Source: Eublepharis macularius (lineage: Eukaryota; Chordata; Lepidosauria; Squamata; Eublepharidae). From it: a stretch of 64,000 bases of DNA. Both the position numbers and the translations under genes were made by a program. Of this stretch, positions 1 through 12,089 are shown in pieces (the stretch's first letter is position 1; each line of letters starts with the position of its first letter). The stretch spans positions 3,671,001-3,735,000 of the forward strand of contig NC_072800.1 in assembly GCF_028583425.1 (NCBI RefSeq), written 5' to 3'. The notes below the pieces were generated by a model. That model saw only the letters and a list, made by a program, of their open reading frames with translations, was not told where the DNA came from and ran no database searches.

Positions 1-835
1 GGTAACATCAAGACTTGACTATTGTAATGCTCTATACATAGGTCTCCCGTCTAAGTTAACTAGGTGACTCCAATTGATGCAAAACATGGTGGTGCGACTG
101 CTATCAGGAGCAAGCAGGAGCATGAACATCACTCCCATCCTGCAGGCACTCCATTGGCTACCGTGCTCAGTTCAAGATACTGGTTATCACTTACAAAACT
201 CTTAACAACCTTGATCCAGCATACCTATGGGACCACCTCCCTGTGTTTCTCCATGGCAACTTCACCATCTGAACAGGGTCTCCTGCAGGTGCCAAACTGC
301 ACATGGTCAAAATCAACAGCAGTCAGTACATGGGCTTTCTCTGAGGTGGTCCCTACCCTGTGGAATGGCCTGCCTGAGGAGGACAGGAGAGCCCCCCCGT
401 CTCCTGGCTCTCCGCACATGATGCAAAACTGAATTATTCAAAAAGGCTTTTTTTCTCAGATAGGAGGGCTGTATTGTAGGGAGGGGGTCTCAGACGCTTT
501 GCTGAGTTAAAGACCATAAACTTCACCACTGTGTTGCCTTACATACTGGCTGTTGCTTTAAGTATGTGCTCCCATGAGCTACCTGTGCTTCATGTTGTCT
601 AATGTCAGCCCTAGAATTGCTTATGTTCTGCTTCAGCATTTCTTCAGCTCTGTGTTGGATCCTTGCTAATGCTATGTCTTTGTAAACCTGTGTTTATTTA
701 CTCCATGGCATTGTTTATGGAAATGTCCTTGAAATTGTCTGTACTAATCTCACACTGTATAATCTGCCTTGAGTCTCAGTGAGAAAAGCAGACTATAAAT
801 GACATAAATAATAATAAATAATAATTAATAATAAC
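1..835 (+). mobile_element. L2-like LINE, 3' end (5' part lies outside the window)
   Basis: The first bases translate to the conserved segment after the reverse-transcriptase core of Jockey-superfamily (L2/CR1-type) LINEs: a SRLDYCNALYIG-like motif, then a TPILQALHWLP-like block, and near 357-375 an LWNGLP block. Several stops and frame changes interrupt it. The 3' tail at about 755-830 (CTTGAGTCTCAGTGAGAAAA followed by an AAT-rich run) matches, in reverse, the ends at 52.6-54.1 kb. It is an old, dead, truncated copy. The clade assignment is from protein motifs only; L2 is likelier than CR1. Confidence 0.75.
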
Positions 836-1047
836 TGGAGAGTTGTCCTCTCTAGACTGGAAAATTCCTGGAGATTTGAGGGTGGAGCCTGGGAAGGGCA
901 GGCTTTGGGGAATGGAGGTTGCTTGGTATAATGCCACAGAGTTCCTCTGAAACAGTCATTTTATCCAGGGGAAGTTATTGTTGTTATCTTTGTCGTCTGT
1001 AGATCAGTTGTAATTTCTGGAGTTCTCCAGGCTCCACCTGATAGACT
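836..1047 (-). mobile_element. TA-flanked short DNA element (GGGTTGCC family), degenerate copy
   Basis: About 210 bp resembling the reverse complement of the better copy at 62305-62516: 'TTCCTGGAGATTTG', 'TATAATGCCACAGAG', 'GATCAGTTGTAATT' and 'CTCCAGGCTCCACCTG' occur in the right order. The ends are eroded and no target duplication can be read. Confidence 0.6.
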
Positions 1048-2339
1048 GAGACATGCAAGGCTAGGCAAGCTGGGGAAATGCTTGGCTTGAATCCGCAGTT
1101 AAGCTGGACAGATGTGTGTGTGTGGGGGGGGGGGGTCCCCTGGAGCTGCAAACCTTCATCGCTAAGACTATCAGACACCTGTCCAGTTCTTCTGTCCCAT
1201 TCCAGAATGTCTGCATGACTTAATTTTTTATTCCCTCATTCTGGAAGTGCAAGGTCCCTTGACATCAGCAGCCAATGAGCTGGCACATGGGTAGAGTAAC
1301 ACTGAGTATTGTGGCATGAGAGAAGTTTTACTAGGCATAAAGGATGAAAAGAGAAATGAGTGAACATTTAGGACAGAACCAGATTTACTCTGGCCATTTT
1401 CAATGGCAGTTGCACACTGTATTTCCAGAACCACTAGTGTGGCCTTTAATTTGCAGCAATTGAAGCCATTGCAGACTTCACCAAATCATCCCAATCAGTT
1501 CAATTCTTCAAGGTACGTATGTTTTCATAGACGAGAAGAACCTTGAACTGCTAAATATTTAGTGAAGCTGTGTAATGTTTCCAGGGGTTATTTAACTTCT
1601 CACCCCTAATGAATGCAATCAAAGACAGCAAATCCAATTACAGTTTGGAAAACACTGGTGTAATGTAGCTGATCTTGTTAGGTTTTGCCCATGTTGTTAA
1701 ATTTAATTTAGGAGGATTAATGAGCACATTGGAGAAAGAATAGCAATGTATAATGCCGGAGCAAAGGTTTTAAAATTAAAGTCATTTGTCATGAAGAGTA
1801 ATTCCTGTTTGATTGGTTGAACACCATGATATAAATTGCATGATACCAGCTCAGGCCTCAGTTGACAATAGTGTTGATTAATATATACCAAGAAATGCTG
1901 TATTTATTTATTTAGCAATATTTATATTCTCAGGTCAGTCGGTAGTCAACTGATGGATCCAAAATTTATTTGAAATGGGGCTGATTTCTTATTTTAATTC
2001 TCTGCTATTTCACTCTAAAAATACCTCCTTTCTTTTGACTCTCTCTTATGCAAAGCTTGATTTTTATTTTAAAAGTGCCATTTTCTGTTCTTTTACACTA
2101 TTTTTTCCAAAAAATGTATACATTTTCCAAATGTTATTTCTGCATTAACGTTATATATTGTACATATCTTATACACATAAATGACATGCACCACAATATA
2201 ATTTGCATGTAAATGTACAGGAATAGAACCCATTAGCTTTATCCCTAATCTAAGTTAATCAACATTAAGGAAAAAGTTGCTTGCATCAGATAGCCACAAA
2301 TTCTCACCAATCTACCAATAAAAGTCTGAACACCCAATC
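1048..2339. other. Interval with no recognised gene
   Basis: A GT run followed by a run of 12 or more G lies at about 1111-1136. The rest is AT-rich sequence with only short open frames and no motif that I recognise. Confidence 0.5.
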
Positions 2340-3297
2340 TGTTACAGGAATTGGTCTTCTTGCAAGTAAGAGAATTTGTGGGGGAATTAGCAAGCAAGGA
2401 AGACAGCTATGCGAGAGGCTGGTAACTATGAGATCTTGCGCGCCAATGTTTACAAGGATCCATTCCTCTAGAGAACCCTTTCAATAAGCAGGCAGATATT
2501 CAATCAAAAAGGGTTTTTTATTTAAAATGTTACAGATCAATTGCACACAAAACACAGTACACACAGAGAAAACTAACTAGAAAAAAAACAGGGAGGAAAG
2601 TTGGAGAGAGTTGAAGAGTTGGTTTTATAGTTACCAGGTCCAGAAGATTGAGAGTGTCCAAGGGAGAGCAGCTTCACTGACCAGCACTTCATGGCAAGAG
2701 GGAGAAGGGCTCAGACATGCCATCTGAAGGCATGTGGAGGGTCCAGAACACACACACGCTGAGCACATGGCAGGACAGTTCATATATACTGTGTATCATG
2801 CCCTGAGGCAGGACTGAGAGTCTCTGCCCTAAAACGATGCCTTAATGGTTCTTCACAGGGTGGGACAAAGGACTGGGAAACTGTCTCCAGGGTGAGATAA
2901 GAAGGCTGGCGAACTGTCTCCAAGGTGGGACAATGAAATAGGAAGGTTTGATTAGGTGTTCCTGGGAGGAAACTATAGCTGTAAAAAGATTATTTGATGA
3001 CCCACGATGGCTGGATGGGTGAGGCTACAATAGGAGAGTGGGTAAAGGGTAGAACTGGCAGGGTGTGTGAATGGATTCATCCAAGTACCTCTGGAGACCT
3101 CCATTGTTCTATGGTTGTGCACAAACTCTGGGGTGTGGGGCTAAGTTAGTCTTACTTCTCTTCTCACATTCCAATACTTTCCCATCTCCTGCCTAGCCAG
3201 GCAGCTTGTCTGTGTTTTAAACACATGAGCAGAGGGGCTTATGATATTGCCATATTCATAAGCCTTAATATTGTGAAGGCAAGTATGACCACTTACA
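2340..3297 (-). mobile_element. Solo LTR, family 2, older copy
   Basis: The plus strand starts TGTTAC at 2340 and ends near 3297 with ACCACTTACA, so the minus strand reads TGTAAGTGG...GTAACA. Both ends match the cleaner copy at 59199-60301, including the GTGGGGGAA(T/C)TAGC block 40-60 bp from the right end. AATC precedes the element (2336-2339), and AATC occurs at 3297-3300 if one terminal A was lost. The interior is much diverged. No internal retroviral sequence follows, so I call it a solo LTR. Confidence 0.5.
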
Positions 3298-3300
3298 ATC

Positions 3301-5666
3301 CAACTCAGTAGCCCTGTACAGCGCTGACAGAACACTGGGAGAAAGAGCAGACATGACTCTGCTGCCCCATTCCCTCCCCTTTTCTTTCCCAGTGTTGCTC
3401 ATCACAGGGAGGAAACATACACACGGACACTTCCTCCATGTGTTCACTCCATACAGACGACTCAGCAATTGTACGGAGGAGGGGGGAGGGCCAGTGTGGT
3501 TGTGCGTTCAGTCAGTGCATGGATAGGTCATGTGCACTGGGCTAACGTTTGCCTTTCAAGGGATAACTGAGCAAGGTGTTGATCACCGAGTTATGTTCAA
3601 TTCTCCTGTCCCGTCCCATGATGTTTGCTAAGGGAAATGCATTACAGTTGCTTTTTAGTTTATGACAGGGAGACATTTCTTCCACGGGTCCACATGCACA
3701 CACGACTCAGTCATACAAAGGTGGGGGATAGGGTATGGACATGTTGCCTGTACAAGGCTATTGTGAATTTCTCCACCTGCCTGTCCCTCGGAAAATCTAC
3801 AATGCAGAGCGGAGGCCTCCTAAAATTTCATAGGAGGGGGGGGGGGATCGGAACTGAAGCTGCCATTTTCAGTGGCAGCACTATGTTCCGTCTCGTGTCT
3901 ACTTCCTTTTACAAAAAAATTATAATTGAGGCCATCTAGTCCCAGTCCCTGCTCAATGCAGGGATTCCAGGACAGAGTTGAAGTCCAGCCCTAAATGCAA
4001 ACTGCTACTCACCTCTATCTACAGTCTCTCACGCAGGAGACTCATCTGAAATGCTGCAGAAAAATAGCTCAGTGTATTGTTCTTGACATATGCAGGCAAT
4101 GAATTTAATTGCGGCTGTTCAATGGCTTTTGATTCTTCATATCAATAAAAGTCTTCAGAGCAGTATGTCATTCTCTGTAATGCAGGATGACATTTCTCTG
4201 AATATGCAACATTTTGACATGGGATGCTGACACTATCTCAGGAGGACAGATGCTTAAAATGTCAAGTGTGCTGAAATGAATCATGTGAAGTATACCTTTA
4301 GTATAAATGATGCAACCTTTAATGTAAAAGTTATGGATCAGTATGCTGCATATAACTAAGTGTATCAAGTACGAAAGGAATCTTGTATCATTTTTACTTC
4401 AAAACTAATGTTTCCGTTCATCCTGTGCGCTTCCAATGCATGCGATCTTGGCAGTTGTGGTTCTCTGTAGGACTTCAGCTTTCTCTTCTTAAGGAGCATC
4501 ACTCGTGTCCAATCTGCCTGTTTCATCTTGTCTAATGTTTTATGAGATCTACTTCATCATGAGCACCTAAGTGCATTCCCCATGTATCACATTGCAAATA
4601 GATAAGAACCTGATTATAGCTGAAGTTTAAATGGAGAATATGCTGTAAACATTCATTCCAAGTCTCATTTGGTATCTTATTGCTAGGGGGGGGGGGGTAC
4701 TGTAAACCTGGTGGATTTACATCTTTCCTGCCCACCTTGAAAAAAGGGGTGGGACACCGTTCAGAGCTGAGATGTGGAGCTTTATCTTGAACGCAGAGTT
4801 TCCAAAACGGAGGTGACTTTACATTTTACATCCCTTTCTTCTCCTCTCTTTGAAAAGGTATATGAGGGTCAAAAACATATTGAAATCTGGATTATAGTGT
4901 GATGTGTTCACTTACAACCTAATTAAAAATCAATCCAAAATGTTGGCGATGAAAACACTTGGGAATGCCAGCAAAACAATGATTGTCCTTAATTATTTTG
5001 TGGTGGAAATCAGTAAACACCTGCAGAAGACTAAAGCAAGGTAATAAATATTTAGTGTCTTTTTAACTGCTACTAACATGCTCTTGTGTTATTTGTATAG
5101 GAAAAAAGTAATGCCCCTTTTTATTGTTTTGCCGGCCATTTGACAAACACGAAGAGTGCACTTCTTCATCCATCAAGAAAATATATGTGGGGTGAAAGAA
5201 TGTAGTAAACACAGACACTGTCAGTATATTAGTCTTCTGTTCCCATGAAGGCACGGGAATCTTTCTAGAGAAGGGCACAGAAGGGCATGCTTTTTTCCTA
5301 TGTACTTTTTAGGGCAGAGAATTACAAGGGGGAAGAGAATGCAATAGGTACAATGTGAGCTTTAAGGGCACCCTGAAAACTGAACAGAGGGAGAAGAGGG
5401 TAGGGAGGCAGTGCTATAAAATTCTGCAAATATTCCTGCTTTCATTTTGCTTTTCCCTGGTGCAAATTGTAGCATGAGCATGTGTTTTCATGACATTGGC
5501 TCTTTCTCTGCAACAATTTGTTTTTGTAAAATGTACACATTCGTGACATTATTTCTACCCCAATAAATTATTCTGCATTCTATGAATATTACACATACGC
5601 AGCATATACGTTGTTTAAAAGAAACAAATTATCAATACCAGCAGCAAAAACAGCCCAAAGCACAGA
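3301..5666. other. Interval with no recognised gene
   Basis: Mostly AT-rich non-coding sequence. G runs occur at about 3836-3846 and 4685-4697. The longest open frame (104 codons from 3625) has no recognisable domain and crosses a G run, so I do not call it a gene. Confidence 0.5.
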
Positions 5667-5880
5667 GGGTTGCCAGTTCTAAGATAGGAAATTCCTTGAG
5701 ATTTTTTTGGGGGGTGAGGATAGAGACTAGGGAGGATAGAGTTCGGAGAAGATAGGGACCTCAATATGTTATAATGTAATAGAGCCCAGCTTTCAGCCAT
5801 TTCCACCAGGAGAACAGATCTTTAGTCTAGAGATCAACCATAATTCTAGATTTCCAAGTCCCACCTGGAGGTTGGCAACC
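5667..5880 (-). mobile_element. TA-flanked short DNA element (GGGTTGCC family)
   Basis: A 214-bp copy with terminal inverted repeats: GGGTTGCCAG at the left and GGTTGGCAACC at the right end. The interior matches the family in reverse orientation (AGGAAATTCCTTGAGATTT, TATAATGTAATAGAG, CCCACCTGGAGG). The TA target duplication seen in other copies is not clear here. Confidence 0.65.
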
Positions 5881-6261
5881 TTAAAAGCACATAATCTGAA
5901 AAACCAGGAGGTAAAGATATTTGACAGGTCAAAATCCAATTGAGCTCAGATATGGAGATGCTCATATCTCTTCTGGGAGTGAAATATTGTTTCTGCAGAG
6001 GAAGGAAAACTCTTAAGGGGGGGAGGAGAGGTAGATAAATTCAAGTATTCTGACCTCCAACAATCTTGTGTCACCCCAAATCAGAAATGTTGTAGGGTAG
6101 TGGAGGGGGGGAGGGGGAAAGCAGAATTATTCTACGTGAGACACCCTGTATGAGACACCTACATAATAGCAGAGATGCTTCCCTGAGGAATAGTTGGTCC
6201 ACTGCAACTGATCTTTACCTACAAACAGTAACCTTGAAGGAGTGAGTGCCTGAGAACCAGT

Positions 6262-6440
6262 GGTAGGCAGTGGTTAGAGTAGAATCTGGGAGACCACATC
6301 CCCTGAAACCTGCTGAATCCCCATCTCTCGGCCCCATCTACTTTACAACGTTTTTGTAAGGATAAAATTGGGAAGGAGGGGACCACGTTTGCTGCCCTGA
6401 GGTCCTTGGAGGACAGGCAGGATAAAAATGGACTAAGTTG
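6262..6440 (+). mobile_element. Degenerate tRNA-derived SINE
   Basis: It retains an A-box-like GCAGTGGTTAGAGT at the left and a body with CTACTTTACAACGTTTTTGTAAGGATAAAAT, which matches (with changes) the body of the clearer SINEs at 22.5, 23.4 and 28.0 kb. The B box is not clear. Confidence 0.45.
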
Positions 6441-8881
6441 ATAGTGTTTGGTGTGTTGTCCAAGTCATGCTGTCTGTTCGCACTGTGTGGCTGTGCTGGC
6501 CAAGAGAGCTACCCTCGAACATGCTTTGGCATTCCCTCCAACATGCTGGTCTTCTCTGGCCAATACTCCTCAGCAGATAAGGCAATGTGGAAAATATTCC
6601 TCCAAGAAAGAAAGTTGGAAAATGATCAAAATATAGATATGATTAGTTTGCTTCCACTAACCCTGTAGTTTTAAATGCTATTTCAAGAGCCCTAGGAGCC
6701 AGTTGTTCTTCTCTTTGAAATAAATGTGAGGAGAAAAGCAAAGCAAATCTTCCGCATCTCTTTTCTCCCCTTGAGGCCACAAATGTCCCTGAAGGCCCAT
6801 ATTGCAGGACTTGAAGGAGAGCTTTGAACTTATGAAAGATCCTACTTAGAGTGAAAATGGATGAATGATACCATTTGGAATGAGACAACCATTTCATTTA
6901 AGTCTTGAAGTCATGAACAAATGTTGAGGCTTTTTGTTTAACCAACCATGAGTAGGGGGCTCTGATAAATTTTGCCCGGAGATTAGGAAAGTGAAAAATG
7001 GTCAGTGGAAAGTTCATTGGTGAGGTTTTTTTAAATACTAAAATTTATGTAGAATGAGAAACTACATTCACAATCAAATAATTATTGAGAGAGGGAAGGG
7101 AGGGTGAGGAAGTAAATCAGCGGCTTAGTCATGAGAGAGAGAGATGGATTGCAGGCACAATTCAAATTCCCCAAAAGAGTGCAAAGGGTCATGGGGGGGG
7201 GGGAGGGGAGGGGGTTCATAAACTATCCTTGAATCATGTGGAATTGCCGGTTTTATCAAGTGAGGGCTGTGCATGGCACGCTGTGCATGTTCATGATGGG
7301 CTCCTTTCCCACAGATAGTTGTGTTACTTCCTTGGGAGGCCCAGTTCCTCTCATATCAAGTAGACTCATTTTGTGTAGGAGGTGCTGAGGAGCAGTGGGG
7401 GACTGGGGAACTGTCCAGGAATGGGCATGCTGAATGGCGCTGACGGGCAAATGCTCGCCTCTGGTCTGCTGGCTGGGTTCAGGCACAGCACCCTTGCGGA
7501 GCAGGCCCTGGGGCTGTCGGAAGGACCAGTGGTGCTGCTGGCCCTGCTGAGGTTCAGCTCTGCTGGCTTCCAGCTACTGGCGGCCCTTCAGGAGAGTGAG
7601 GAATTCTCCTGTAAATTAAAGGACCAGACCACCTCTGTTCAGGTGTGGCAGGGCTGTGCGATTCGGGTCTGGGAATTGGGTGAAAAAGCTGGGTTTATGC
7701 CAATCCGGCTAAATATGAGAGAATCCTGTATCAAATGAGAGAATCCCAGGTCTAGTCTGGGAACCCAGATCAAGAAGCCTGGATAAATCCGGGTTAATCC
7801 AGGAAATGAGGCTTCAGTCTCCGGCTGGCTGGTTCCTGGGCTTCTCCTGCATTTTCTTCCAAAAGGGGACAGGGAAGAGGGAAGGGGGAGCAAGTGGCCA
7901 ATCCATGCAGGAGCTCTTCTTGTCTGGCCAATGGAATTCTCTGAGAAGGCGAGAGCCTTTTTCAAACTGCCCTGCAAGCTTGGCTTAGAGCAGCTTCCAT
8001 TTTGTGTTTTGTGTACTGTATTTCAGTATACAGGGAGTATTTTTGTGTGTGTCTGGGGGGGCGGGCGGGTTCAAACATGCAACTCCCCCTCTGAAAGGCA
8101 CATACCTGTAGCAGAAGTGGTAAAGGGAAAGTGTTTATTCTGTTGATTATATAGATTAGCCTGTTTAAACTTTGAGAGAATGCTTGTGCCTGTATATGGT
8201 TGCTTTTAAAATACAGAGGTAATGTGAATCAGTTTCAGTTTGCTGAATGCTATGTTTTAATTACGCCAAGCCTTTCATCAGCAAATATTGCTTTTTTACT
8301 TTTGTTTTTTAATTCAAAGTTCTCTGGCTTTGCACTGTATTCTAAAGTACTTTTTCAGCCTTTGTTTTAGTGAAATACAGGGGAAAGAAATGAACAACAA
8401 AGCAAAGAGAGACTTTTATAGGGAATACTACTCTAGCTTTGTTCCCTAGCCCACCCTGTTCATGTGACCCTATTCGCTTCTGAACTGCTGTCAGAGTTAT
8501 CCAGCACAGCACTGCGAATGGGTACTTAGGGACTTCTGAATCCATGCATCATGGCCTTAAAGACAGTTATGGCTTTCTAAAGTCATTACCATCCACTCCA
8601 TAAATACACACTTAGGGACAGTATCCTATGAGCTGCTGGAACAATGCCACATATAATGCCTCTGTTTCTCCGCATAATATACAACTGACATCAGAGAGAA
8701 TGAGCAATTCTGACCTCCTGTCCAAAATCACTCTGAGAAGCTGATATCATTTACCTGGGCTGCATTTCAGAGCAACTTGAATGTGAACTGAAATTCATTT
8801 GCTCCCAAAGAAGTCTCCTCCAGATTGTGAATGTGAAATGTTCTCCCAGTATTATCTTAATGTTCAAATATTTGCACAAAA
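6441..8881. other. Interval with no recognised gene
   Basis: A G run with interruptions is at about 7193-7212. Open frames of 112-118 codons at 7382-7977 overlap on opposite strands and show no domain, so they are probably chance. A stretch near 7655-7805 repeats GAGAGAATCC and CCAGG-type words and could be an eroded short DNA element. Confidence 0.4.
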
Positions 8882-9625
8882 TTGAGCAACTATTTCACAT
8901 CAGTTTTTGATCCATATTTGCTATTCTACAGCATATTTGATATCTGGCCTGAAATAGTATATATAATAGCTACCTATCTCCAATTTAGGGACTGGGTTTT
9001 TAATTCCAGTGCGTTAATTGATCACTCTTTAATTCTGAACTCAAAAGCAGTACCGTGGTTCAAATTTATTAAATTTGACCACCTCCAAACTCCATGTCTT
9101 GTTGACATCTCTAGCCATAATCTTAGAGTGTCCTTTCCTTTATTGCGATTCCAATACATGCCCTCAACAATATTGTCTGGTTGCTATTCTCAAATACCTA
9201 TAGCACAAAGGCTCTGTGTATGTGGATCTCATGCATTAGATAACTTACCTCATTACATCCTCTTTTGCTCCTTATATTCTGATCCTAGGTCTAAGTTTTT
9301 GGTGGGAATTTTATCTTGTCTAATCTCATATTCAGATGCCAATTTTTTTAAATTTTTGCTTTCAAATTTTGATGTGCATGTTGTATACAGAGTTTCACAT
9401 TTTGCCACTGCTGCTATGAAGGTAAGTTCTAATGCTGCAAAGAAAGAGGATGTTATCTGAACCTGTAGTCAACATACTGAATTCTGGTTCTAATTAACTT
9501 TTGTTTCAGTTGATCTCTTTCTGTGTATTGGTAAATCTGTACTGTATATATGATTGTATTTTATTTAGCGGATTTTTAATGATTTTGTGACGGAAAATGG
9601 CCAAACACAATAAATTGATTGATGG
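8882..9625 (+). mobile_element. LINE fragment: C-terminal coding end and 3' tail
   Basis: A frame of 192 codons (8882-9460) has the layout of the extreme C-terminus of a squamate-type LINE ORF2: a MPSTILSG block, then QRLCVCGSHALDNLPHYILF, a Cys/His cluster typical of that region, then a final amphipathic stretch. After the stop comes a short 3' UTR ending in AATAAATTGATTGATGG, a tail with short ATTG repeats that resembles the tail at 30820-30840. Only this segment is open; the rest of ORF2 is missing. It is not a host gene. The clade is not certain. Confidence 0.65.
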
Positions 9626-10454
9626 ATTCAATAGTATAATATCCAATGGCTGACATGTATTGGTAGTTAGTATTTTAAAGCTTAGGAAATACAGTATTTT
9701 ATTTGCCTGCTGACACTATGAGATATCCAAGTGCAAGATGAGAGCACTCAGATTTTGAATTCTGAGACAAAGTTTCACATTAAAAATGATAATTCAAATC
9801 CTGGTTCTAGAATTTCACATTCATATTTTGAGTGCTGAAATGATACATTTCAGAAATGTTAAATAACAGTGAATATCTCAGTTTCCTACTGAATTTCAGT
9901 AACAGAAGTTACTTATAAAAGTCCATCACAGAATGGAAACCTGAAGAACTTAGATTACAACACGTAACTCTGGACAAGGCATGCCTGAATTCTTTTCCCC
10001 AAACAAAGCAACAATATTCAAAATGCTAAAGAGTGCTACATTGTATGCAGTGTAATGCTGAACTACACATATATCAAACAAATACAACAAAATGTAAGTG
10101 ATACAGATATAAACATTAGAACATATACATGTTGAAAAATGTGATGCAGATACATGTTACAAAATCATAGCACAATATTTTGTAAGATGTGTGAACATGT
10201 GACAGGAATCCAGCATTATATCCTGCTTCGAAATGTCTTCATCAGAAAAGTACAACATTGAAGTGAGCTGAAATTTCTGTAAAATGAAATTTGTAGTCTC
10301 TGATTATAATCAGCGCAGCTGCTGGATATCCTGGCTCACTCCCACAAAATGTAAGCTCTAAATATCTGAAAACACTGCATCGTTTATAATGCAATAGAAA
10401 GCCATCACTTGGGGCAGCTAACCCTGGCTGCCTGAATTCTTTCCCCAGGAATTA
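9626..10454. other. Interval with no recognised gene
   Basis: AT-rich. Near 10226-10252 (minus strand) there is a TGATGAAGAC...CGAA word of the type found in 3' regions of some retroelements, too short for a call. Confidence 0.4.
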
Positions 10455-11074
10455 TTTTTAATCAGTTCTCTGTACTGTGATGGACTACCTTATGATACCC
10501 CTGAACCTGATCTGGCAGTTACAGCAGGTACAGAATGCAGCTGGTGATGCATTCGGGACGCCGATTCGTGCGCATATAATGCCGGTATTGCGTCAGCTGC
10601 ACTGGTTGCTGGTGGAGTATCGAATCAGGTTCAAGGTTTTGGTACTAACCTATAAGGCCCTATGCGGACTGGCACCAGCGTATCTGCGGGACCACCTCTC
10701 CCTATATGAACCCCAGAGGACTCTTCGCTCTAGCGATAAACATCTACTAAAGATCCCTGGCCCTAGGGAGGCCCGCCTGGCATTGACCAGGGCCAGGGCT
10801 TTTTCAATCCTGGCCCCAGCCTGGTGGAACGCTCTGTCCAATGAGACCAGGGCCCGGCAAGATTTGTTAGCTTTCTGCAGGGCCTGTAAGACGGAGCTGT
10901 TTCGCCAGGCATATGGTTGATGTGAAGCAGTGCCCCCTAGCCAGGGGAGTACAACATATGCCCTCCCTACTAGTGACACCTCCCTCTCTCATATTTCCCT
11001 GCCAAAATGCTCCAGAAATGGCTAAAAAAGTGGTCATCTAGATTATGTGCCGCTGTGTTTACATACATTCATAC

Positions 11075-11107
<33 letters not shown>

Positions 11108-11275
11108 TGTATGTATGTATTTTAATCTATGTATTTAAGGTGTTTTATGGTTTTAAATTGTATAAACTGTGAAATATGATTTTAAACTTGGTTGTAATCT
11201 GCCCTGAGCCTACTGATGTGGGTAGGATGGCATATAAATTGAATATAAATAAATAAAATCAAATCTCCCTGAATT
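10455..11275 (+). mobile_element. L2-like LINE, 3' end
   Basis: The 147-codon frame 10477-10920 reads LQQVQNAAGDAF, then MPVLRQLHWLLVEYRIRFKV, LTYKALCGLAPAYLRDHL and LRSSDKHLL, which is the standard order of the C-terminal region of L2-like ORF2. The upstream RT core is missing (5' truncation, as usual for LINEs). The 3' UTR holds a (ATGT)n run at 11070-11120, then the family tail CTGCCCTGAGCC...TATAAATTGAATATAAATAAATAAA at 11200-11270. This is the best preserved L2-like coding piece here, without a stop across 147 codons, but it is still only a fragment. Confidence 0.85.
11070..11120 (+). repeat. (ATGT)n microsatellite
   Basis: About eleven ATGT units in the 3' UTR of the LINE fragment. Confidence 0.9.
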
Positions 11276-11831
11276 CTCATAAGAGGAATGAGATCAGACC
11301 ACATCCAGTTTCCCACTCTGGGGGGCCTTGCACTTTATGGTCCCATTGACCACAATGGCCGGCAGCTATGGATAGACACAGGTATCCTCCGTGAATCTTT
11401 TTTATCTTTGATGAAGGTCCACCTTTAGGCAGACTTTAAATAAATAAAATCATGTAAGCCATCACTTCTTGTGTTAGTGGACCCTCTAGATCTCTATGTC
11501 TATGATCATTTTTTCTCCAAATTTATTCATGCAACCCAGGTGTTGGAATCAAGGGCAAGTCCATGATCTAAGGTCACCTTTCTTGAAGAACCCCACTTTC
11601 TAATCATATATCTTGGTATAAGCAAAGCTGTATTTATTGCAACAGATAACAATTTGTAATGCTGGATATGGAACTCCCCTCCCCCCCCCCACTGCCACAA
11701 AAGCCCAGAGTCCCAAGAGGAATGATGTCCTATCAAGCCAGGGCTTTACTCACAGTCTCCTTAGAGTGCAGGTCTCAGATAAGGTCTGTGGTTGCCCTGT
11801 AACCGCTGTCCTGGGAGGGCTGTCTTTTTGC

Positions 11832-12085
11832 AAGAGCCAGTTTGGTGTAGTGGTTAAGAGCACGGGACTCTAATCTGGAGAGCCGGGTTTGATTCCCCAC
11901 TCCTCCACAAAGCCAGCTGGGTGACCTTGGGCGAGTCACAGTTCTCTTGAGCTCTCTTAGCCCCACCCACCTCACAGGGTGATTGTTGTGGGGTAATAAT
12001 AACACTTTGTAAACCGCTCTGAGTGGGCATTAAGTTGTCCTGAAGGGCGGTATTATAAATCGAATGTTATTATAAATCGAATGTT
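11832..12085 (+). mobile_element. tRNA-derived SINE, near full length
   Basis: The head carries pol III boxes: A box TGGTGTAGTGG (about 11842-11852) and B box GGTTTGATTCC (about 11886-11896), 30-40 bp apart as in a tRNA. Body words are CTGGGTGACCTTGGGC, CTCACAGGGTGATTGTTGTG and GTAAACCGCTCTGAGTGGGC. The tail, GTCCTGAAGGGCGGTAT then ATAAATCGAATGTTAT, occurs twice in tandem. It is the reference copy for the copies at 40043, 47349 and 48568. Confidence 0.85.
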
Positions 12086-12089
12086 ATAT

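Noticed and set aside
7382..7977. Opposing frames of 118 and 112 codons
   Set aside because: They overlap on opposite strands, have no motif, and the surrounding sequence is not conserved in any way I can judge.
11832..12085. A- and B-box sequences that could be a tRNA gene
   Set aside because: The downstream body and tail are shared with several other loci, and the cloverleaf cannot be completed; it is a SINE.
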